Source of the DNA: Prunus persica
Lineage: Eukaryota; Streptophyta; Magnoliopsida; Rosales; Rosaceae
Assembly (NCBI RefSeq): GCF_000346465.2
Contig: NC_034012.1
Location: 1,079,134-1,143,133 of the forward strand
Reading direction: 5' to 3'
Length of the DNA stretch: 64,000 nucleotides
A program made the position numbers and the translations under genes. The notes beneath the pieces are model-generated. The model was not told the origin of the DNA and did no database searches. It saw only the letters and a program-made list of their open reading frames with translations. This document shows, piece after piece, positions 56,401 to 64,000 of the stretch (position 1 is its first letter; each line of letters opens with the position of its first letter).

Positions 56401-59400
56401 TGGTAGTTCCGGAATAAGAAAGGCTGAGCTGGCATCACGCTCACCAAAGTTGATACGACAAAAACTTTGGGAATATTTTTTACTGCGGACTCTATTAATA
56501 GATCTCCATCCTCATCTGCACACATTTCCTTCAACAACCTCTCAAAGTGATCTGCACTATGCTGCAAGACAATATGTTAAAGATATCCTTTCAGAACTCA
56601 AAGGACGTGGTCAACAGCAACATATAAAGAAATTATTAATTTAATGTGTAGGCTTGTATCAACTATATGCTTTGCTTCACTAAGATTCCACTCCTTTTAC
56701 AATATATGAGGTGAACAACAGACGAGACATACAATAATGATTGTAGTAAAATGAAAAAAGAAGAGTCATAAAATTAGAAACTTTCTCAATCAGATACATG
56801 CAGGAAAGAGAAGAGGGGGTAGGGAAGAAACCTATACACACTTGCATACAACAAAAAATGCAATATAAGGAAAAATAAAGCATGGCATATAATGGAGTTT
56901 AATAAATAAAAACAAAGATAAAGCATTAGAAACATACTTTAGATCCATGTACAACAACTCTAAAACTCTGCGAAGAACTTTTATAGAGCTGATCTAACTT
57001 TTCTCTCCAGGTTGCAGCTTCATTGTCCTTTGGCGCAGGTTCGGCAAAGACGAGTTTTCCTGTGAATCATGATATAAGAACTGATAAATAATTGATCAAC
57101 GAGCAAAGCTTTATGCAGGCTCATTCCTAATACAGCACACTCACCAAGATTTTTGTATATTTCTTCACACTGATCTAATGACATAAGCTTAATACCAAGG
57201 GCAACAGCAAGCATGCCACCCGTTGATGTTCCGCATATGAGGTCAAATAACTCATGTATCTGCTTTCCAGTCCCCTTCTCAATTGCCTTAAGAATTTGCA
57301 CAGTTGCCAGACCTTTCATGCCACCACCATCCATTGAGAGTATCCGCAGTCCTTGCTTTGGCACCTGTCTCCCCCTTATGGCACGTCGTAGATTTCCATT
57401 CTCCCCTACAAAAGGCATGACATGAACCAAGCCTATCAAGCTAAGAATCTCAAACCAAATAAACAAATAAAATTTAAGAGACAAACCAAGAATTGCCAAA
57501 GCACGAGCTGCAGCTTTATGCACACGCGGATCAGGTGCAGCCATCAACCGCATGAGAAGTTCACACAAGCTTTCAGAAGTAACCAAAAGACGGCGATTCT
57601 CCAAACAGAAGGCCAAGTTTCCTACTGCTAGCAGAGCTAACCTTTGCACCTAATGAAAGATAAACCTCAAATTAATTGACAATACTATACAAGAAAAGTA
57701 TGAAAACAATTGTTTTTTTGAAAAAAGTAGGGAACTTGCCTCTGGGGTTTTGTGGGCACATAACACTTTTAAGGACTTCAATACATCCTTGGTCAGCATC
57801 TTCTGAGCTACGGCATCAGATGCAAAAGCCAGCTTCACCACAACTTGTAATACAGAAATGACTTCCCCTTGGGGAACAGATTTCAATACCGTTTCAATGG
57901 GTTGCATGATGTCAGATTTCATCAACTGCATGGCAACTGAAACATCTGCAGCAAGAGATGAAAGAGCAGAACATGCCTGTTCAACCTGCCAGAAGTTGGA
58001 ATTCTTAAACCATATGTAGCAGAAGAGTAAATAAGCAAGTAAAATATTTGTCAGGACAGCTAATCTACATACCACATGATGGTTATCACTGCTTATCATA
58101 CTTATAAGCTGCCGCACTGCATTCTCATCCTTACCAACGACTACACGGTTTCCTTCGTCTTGCATTATCTTTGCTAGTGCAGATGCTAGTAAAGGGTGAT
58201 GACAAGAAGAAAAACGGAATATGAGAGAGAAAAAGGCACTTAGCTTATGCCTAGATGCACCAAAATAAGAACTGTTTTCCATCTGCAAGTACCACCAATT
58301 TTTTTTTCAACAATGTATAATCTGAAATTAGAAGTTCTAAAGCCTGAAAACTTCTATACATATTGTATTAATCACTACCTCTATCTGCACATTCACTGAT
58401 CTCAAATTGTCATCAGCCACAATCCTGATATTTGCAAGGGACAAATGATGAAGTTTGTGGAGCGGCAAGATTTCAGGAAGAAATTCCAGAGGATTTCCAA
58501 ATAGCCTAAGAACCCGTAGCTCAGCCATAGCCCTGTCATAAAACTGGAGGGAACCATTAGACCCAGAAAAGATCATAGACTTCACAAGCATGGCTGTAAT
58601 TATGAGTGGAAGAAATGTATAGATGAATTGAATAAGTTGAAGTGCTGACGAAATGACCTGAAATCAAGCAGAGGCCGAATAAGCTTGTTGTGTTCCAATG
58701 ACAGTTCCACCAATCCAACACACTGTCTCAGTTCTACTGCTTACAAGTGCAACAAGAATCAAACAAATGAGTATATCAACAAGCTAACCTACAAAACCTA
58801 AGCTCAGTTATGTAGCTCCATCTAAACCCTAATGCTGTATAGATTTAAAAAATGATTTCAAACTTACCAGGTACTGAAACCAGCATGTTGTAGTCTACCC
58901 TGAGCACTTTTAAGGTTTTTAACTCACCAAGCTCCGAAGGCAAAAGAGACAACTTATTGTTATCAAGGTATAGCTTCTCAAGAAGAGGCAGACGAGTTAG
59001 CTCTACTGGCAATACCTGTGAGTAGTATGCAAGCCATAGAGATAGAAACTCAGAACTCATCTCAACACTCCTTAAACTCAATCAATCACTAAATAGAAAA
59101 TATTTTTCCCTAATAATTTTTAACTCAACGAACAAAACAAAGAACACAAGTGTATCTTTACAGTACCAAATAGCTATTAATCTAAACATACACTTGAAAG
59201 AACAGTGGATCTTGCTATTATTAGAAAAACTAGCAACAGAAAGTTTGGAACTTAGGATAAATACAAGTTCTGGTTGGCTCGAAAATTGAAAATACTAAAC
59301 CAAACAGGTAAATTCAAGACCAAGAACTTATCGTCATTTTTTCCACGAGCCACACAGCATTCGATCATGGTCTAAGAGATCGATTACTTATTTATACAAA

Positions 59401-59979
59401 CAGTCGAAAATATAATAAATACAGGAAATGAGCAAACAAATCTAAAGAAATACTCACCGACAACCCACAACCACCGAGATTGACGACGGTGACGCACTGC
59501 CAATGTACACCGCAAGCCGCCACACCGTCGGAAACTGCAGGCATTGACGATGTGAAATTGGATCGCAACAAACGAGTCAAGACCCCAGTGCCATCGCTTT
59601 GCTGGCCCGACCCGGCGGCCTTGGTCATGGTCACGGCTCTCAACGGCTCTCTGCGCCTCACCACCCTCATATCCACACCGACATTCGCCTCCTCGGCTTC
59701 TACAGATTCCTCGGTCCTCAATTCGACCACCACCGTGTCCTGCGGCATCGGCAAAGCCACCATTAGCTGGGACTGGAGCCTGAGCGCCACCTGCTCCTCA
59801 TCGTCTCCGGCCGACCAATCCAAGTCGATTCGAAACCCTAATTCTTGATCCTGCGAAACTATTGAAGACGAGGACGATGACGACGTACGGTTAAAGTTCT
59901 CCGGCGGACCCTCGGTGCCGTATGTGAGCGTGAGATGGAAGATCTCCGAGGGCCGCTTCCAGCCCAATCCCCAAGACAT
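53497..59979 (-). CDS. PLA1: Phospholipase A I: LRR, armadillo and patatin domains
   Basis: Large plant patatin-type lipid acyl hydrolase, homologous to Arabidopsis PLA I (At1g61850, about 1300 residues). It releases fatty acids from membrane glycerolipids and is linked to jasmonate and defence physiology. ATG 59979 (MSWGLGWKRPSEIFHLTLTY); an in-frame ATG at 60012 is an alternative. In order: an N-terminal Asp/Glu-rich region; leucine-rich repeats at about 59080-58330 (LPLLEKLYLDNNKLSLLPSE, LRVLRLFGNPLEFLPEILPL); an armadillo-like region at about 58290-57480 (VEQACSALSSLAADVSVAMQ, LALLAVGNLAFCLENRRLL). Then comes the patatin domain with oxyanion loop LSMDGGGMKGLATVQ, nucleophile in CGTSTGGM (57211-57234) and catalytic Asp in WQDGAIVANNPT (about 55970). 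The C-terminal region ends RKLRYSCHLPGILDC at 53497. There are many small exons; their limits are not all resolved here. Confidence 0.92.
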
Positions 59980-61549
59980 TGTGATTTGATCCCAATTAGG
60001 GTTCAAATCCAACGACGATCTGATCGGACGGCGGGGAGTTCAGCTCGCGTGGCATTTGGTTTCACGGCGTGGCCGTGACCATGTTTGTGTGTGCATGAAA
60101 GAAGAGATCTAGTGAAGTTGGAAATGGTGATGGGAGCTGGGGTTTGGATGAGAAATGGGGGTTGAAGGTTAGGGATTTTGGAGGAATAAAATTGGGATTA
60201 ATGGCGGGAGAGAAGGGAGACGAGTCTCTTATGTCAATCGTTGTGTCGCGAGCTTTGGAGTTTTACACACAGACAGACAGACGTGTGAAACGGAAGCAAA
60301 CTGAAGGAATATATAATAATATTCTGATTCAGATTATTTACAAGAAAGTCCAGATACGGCGTCGTTTAGTACTTATACATACGAGTCTTTATGAGTTTTG
60401 CGATCAAAAAGCTGTGTTCCAAAAATTGGCCTGGGCGGGTCGGGTTTTTTTTCTTGACTTTGAATAAAGAGATCCTCTGCTTTATGCTCAACTTTTTCCC
60501 CATGTTTAATTCCAACAAAAAAAAATTACAATTTATGGTACTTTATCATTCATATATCCTTTTATTTTGCAAGACTTTTGTATAAATGTATAATTTATAA
60601 TACAAAATAATTATAAAAAAAGAAAAAAATTAACGCTGCATAGGCACTAGGCCCCTGCCTGCCACCCGCCTACTGTCTAACGGTTTTTCGAACATTGCCA
60701 AAAAGGAAAAAGTTGGAAGGAAAGAGAAAATGATAATTGAATTATTGGGAATACATGCTAAGGACGTGTAGCTCACGTGATCAAGAGTAGTTATTCATAC
60801 ACGTCCCATGTTCCAATTCCCCTATCTCAATATCATTTGTACAAAACAGTGCACGGGAGATCTACTTGTAGCAAAGACTAAGACAGTGCCTAGTGTTTTC
60901 CACGAATCAAAATGCTACTTTCTTGAGGGAGAAACCGATATTTAGCAATTAGCTGATATGATGATGAAATTCCAATCATGAAGCAAAAACCAAGTCACAC
61001 TACAATGGAAAAAGCACCACAAAATTCATTACCCTCATTTTCTCTTCAATTCAGTTCCCTTTCAAACCTAGAGCCAAGCATTGAATAACACCTGACAAGC
61101 TCAGAAATGTTGGAATAGCCAAGCTGCATATTGTTCTAATGACCCATATCAGATGCACCATTTTCAAACATGAGAAATAAATTCTTATATGAAACATCTG
61201 TGACAAAGTTCGTTCTATTATTCAATCAAGATTGTGATATACTTAAAAAGAGAATCATTATTTTAAAAAATTTCAATAACTGAAGGCCTGGTCTACCAGC
61301 TACTTCTGACTTCCCTAGGACATTCTAATAACTTTATTATACTCTAATTATCATATATGGATTTCCAGGGCTAGACGGCTGAATACTTGATATGATCGAG
61401 CTAAGAAATCTGCAAAGTTGAATGCCAGTGTATCAGCTGGTGCCCGGCCACAATTGAGAAATGATTTTTTCTGCAGAAAATGAGTAGCTCTAGTGCTTGC
61501 AAACAACTGTACTATGAGCAGTTACGCATGCCCCTCGATGCAATTGAAA
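59980..61549. other. Intergenic: PLA I promoter and ADA-like 3' flank
   Basis: The PLA I 5' UTR lies at about 59980-60250. Beyond this the sequence is AT-rich with A and T runs. The stretch of about 61000-61549 is probably the 3' UTR of the deaminase-like gene. The open frame 60144-60467 has no recognisable domain and lies in the PLA I promoter. Confidence 0.5.
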
Positions 61550-64000
61550 TCATTGATCAAGCTTCTTTTCAGAAGAATTAAAGATCTCCTTCAATTCTCT
61601 CTTCACTTCATCATCAGCAAATATATATTCAATTGCATTTCGTGCTAGCTGAAATATTCCCCTCCTTCCAAGACCTAAGAAGTCAAGAAAGTAAACAAGC
61701 AGTGAGTCTCAGCTATCACTCTAATTTACATTACACGCTCCAATGAAATTAGACCTACCAAACGCAGAAGCAGCAAGGTTGTACTCCTTTGAAAGACTGG
61801 TAGAAAACACCCCAGAATCATCGGTGCAGATGACTAAAGGATGTTTTGAATTATACAGATCAGCTGCATCATCAAATAAACGTTGTTACAAGGGATTTCA
61901 AAGTTTGTCTGTAGTAAAGAAAAACATGGGTTCCAACCACCACAAAATTATAGTAGATGCTTGTTTAGGAGAGGAAATTTAACAAATTTTAAAATTATTA
62001 CTGACTATAGATAATTAAGTCATAATAGAAGCAAAAGACCGAACCAAAATGATGAACTTCAATTGAACGAACTGAATTAGTCCTGATGTTGGATGTCAAA
62101 CAAATCTCAACCTGAAAAATGCAAATACAAACCAATTTGAAGATGCAGAAAAGTTAGCTAGTCAAACTTAATAAAATTATACAACTAACAACTTCATAAA
62201 AACAATGTGTAAGTTACGACAGCAAACATAAAACAAAGGCATTAAAGATGAGAGGTTTCATTGTACATGAGCAAACTAAAAGATGTTTGTCCCTGGTTTC
62301 TTCTCATAATGTGTCTAAGCAGAGATGGAACTGGCCAGAAACTCAATACCCTATTTGGAAATAATAGCTCAGCATTTGATGTCTAAAGCTCGTTTACTTA
62401 TCATCCACAAGGATATTTTAAGATTGAACTGGCATCTATCCTATGGCAATCAAAAAAGCTATTATCTAGAATTGCGTTATAATAAGTTACAATGATTGGT
62501 TGCACAATTATCTCACCGGGATATTCAAAGATTTGAACCTTTTCCATTCCTCTTCTTCGAAGCAACATGCATGACCAATCCTCTGTGGTAGAAAATCCAG
62601 CATTGCTTGTATCTCCTTTGGATTAGGCACCTATAAGCGCTTAAAGAAATAAATTAATCAGGGTGATTATATGGCACAAGCTGCAGGCATTAGAAGAATG
62701 AACGCACCTCTCCACAATGAAGGGTTATATAAAGACCCTGCTCTCTAGCAAATTTTAATGCTGGAAAAAATGTCATCCTGCCACAGATACAATATACATA
62801 TATAGAAGGTTATATTATAACTATACATATAAAATGCAACACTCTTCTTCAACAAACTCTCAATGGTGATTAAGTACCATTCTCCCACAATTGGATTTCC
62901 AGAAAGGTCAATACCAACTACACCTAAATCTCTCATTTCCAGTGCAAGCTTCACCTACAGTACGTGAGAAAAACAGTCAAATGCATTGTCCATTGAGAAA
63001 AAAACATGTGCTCAAATATTTCTTCAGAATACGGTTTCATGACATACAGTTTCCATTGCAGCCTCTGTGCTTTCCCTGCGGTCAATGCTCAAAAGAAGCC
63101 TAACATAAATCTCTTTTCTTGTACTTCCGTTACATGTATCATTTATAAGTGAAGAACTCTTGACATTGCTGACATCAGCATTGTGAGGCCTAAAAGCAAC
63201 ATCAACTGTATTGACAGCCTTTATACCCTCCAATACTGCTTCCAAGTAAGAGCGTTTGCTCATTCCTATGGAGTCATTTTTCTGCATAGATTTAAACACA
63301 TCATTATCATATCAAACAAGTATATAATATAGGTCATTTAAGTAGGAATAATTCATACACTTGGCTTGTTTTAGTAAGCCACCTTAGGAGTTGTTCTTAG
63401 CTCCAGATACACAACATTCTCAGAAGCAAAATCTTCAATAACCTGCTTGCGAGAAAATCTAGTATCACGTATCAACATTGAAATGTTGGAAGTAAAGACT
63501 AAATAAATTGGAAAGTTATCATACTTCTTTGGTAATTCTTGTGATAATTTTGTGGTCAGTAGTAAGAATGTGGATCAGGTCAAACAACCTGAACACTTCG
63601 GTTAAAGAACGTTCATCTGAGTCCAAGAATAGATAAGAGTTCCAATGTTAAGATTCAAGAAAACATTGAAATTGCATTGCCAAAAAACATGTGTTAGCAC
63701 AAATGAACTGAAAAAAATGAGGTAGAAATTCAGTTCAATCTTTAATTGATACGCAATGGGAACATTTGAGTTGACGATTTTGACATCCCAGGCATAAAAA
63801 TGGAAAATTTAAGATGAATGGAAAAGATAAATTCCCTTGCTTGATTTTCTTTCCTACGTTTCCTCAGCAACCAAACAGAACTATAAGCAATTAAAAGAAA
63901 TGGGCATACTTTTCAGTATAACGTGCTCCACATCTGAGAAAACTATGACACCCTTCTCACCCAAAACTCTGGCAAGTTCTCTGCAGCCAAAACAAAACAT
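61550..64000 (-). CDS. MAPDA: Adenosine/N6-mAMP deaminase-like protein (3' part, cut by window edge)
   Basis: Member of the adenosine/AMP deaminase family, ADAL type. The plant enzyme (Arabidopsis At4g04880) removes the methylamine from N6-methyl-AMP to give IMP during RNA turnover. The coding order runs from the right edge: RELARVLGEKGVIVFSDVEH, then FRLFDLIHILTTDHKIITR, then VIEDFASENVVYLELRTTPK. Next come SYLEAVLEGIKAVNTVDVAF, LALEMRDLGVVGIDLSGNP, FFPALKFAREQGLYITLHCG, LPQRIGHACCF, DLYNSKHPLVICTDDSGVF and RRGIFQLARNAIEYIFADDE. The stop is at 61550-61552 after NSSEKKLDQ. Zinc and catalytic residues visible are the His and Glu of HCGE, the His of RIGHAC and the Asp pair of CTDDSG. The first HxH zinc motif lies beyond 64000. 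Exon limits are approximate. Confidence 0.9.

Noticed and set aside
60144..60467. 107-aa plus-strand frame upstream of PLA I
   Set aside because: It overlaps the PLA I promoter/5' UTR side, has no recognisable features and is probably chance.

Overview
This is a 64-kb piece of a plant nuclear genome, AT-rich and intron-bearing. It carries a plant-type tRNA-Trp, GT-AG introns, telo-box and TGGGCC promoter motifs, and PIF/Harbinger DNA transposons. Every recognisable protein is of land-plant type. I infer a core eudicot, probably Rosaceae (Prunus-like), from the compact genes and repeat style; that placement is not proven here.

Left block (1-25.4 kb): an intergenic array of short hairpin repeats; an RBP45/47-type RNA-binding protein (-); a single-exon MYND zinc-finger/MSS51-like protein (+); a class V 15.4-kDa small heat-shock protein (+); a large ASPM-like spindle protein with CH, IQ and armadillo parts (-); a Derlin-2-like ER protein (+) sharing a divergent promoter with ASPM; and a TOM1/TOM3-family seven-helix membrane protein (-). 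From memory, the TOM1, Derlin, ASPM and HSP15.4 genes correspond to a collinear group around At4g21790-At4g21870 in Arabidopsis.

Middle block (25.4-36.6 kb): a gene-poor stretch with tRNA-derived SINE-like pieces, followed by two PIF/Harbinger transposons lying back to back in opposite orientation (28209-32298 and 32302-36429). Each has a Myb/SANT-like ORF1 and a DDE transposase. The first keeps an open 411-aa transposase but has a frameshift in ORF1. The second keeps most of ORF1 but its transposase has at least three stops. The pair ends 67 bp before a tRNA-Trp gene.

Right block (36.6-64 kb): a PPR336/rPPR1-like mitochondrial PPR protein (+); a ClpB/HSP101-derived protein whose ATPase motifs are all degenerate (-); cardiolipin synthase (-); a large TA-rich microsatellite region containing a 402-bp MITE; an RLCK-VII (PBS1/PBL-like) kinase (+); a small uncharacterised protein (-); a phospholipase A I-type patatin protein with LRR and armadillo parts (-); and the 3' part of an adenosine/N6-mAMP deaminase-like gene (-) running off the right edge. 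PPR336, the RLCK and phospholipase A I recall the At1g61850-At1g61870 neighbourhood. The genes are independent housekeeping and signalling loci, not one pathway.

The most unusual items are the inverted transposon pair with different defects in each copy, the apparently ATPase-dead ClpB-like protein, the hairpin-repeat array at the left end, and a duplicated splice acceptor in the ASPM gene. Intron-exon limits were read by eye. Those listed base by base for RBP45, HSP15.4, Derlin and the RLCK sum to multiples of three; others are approximate.
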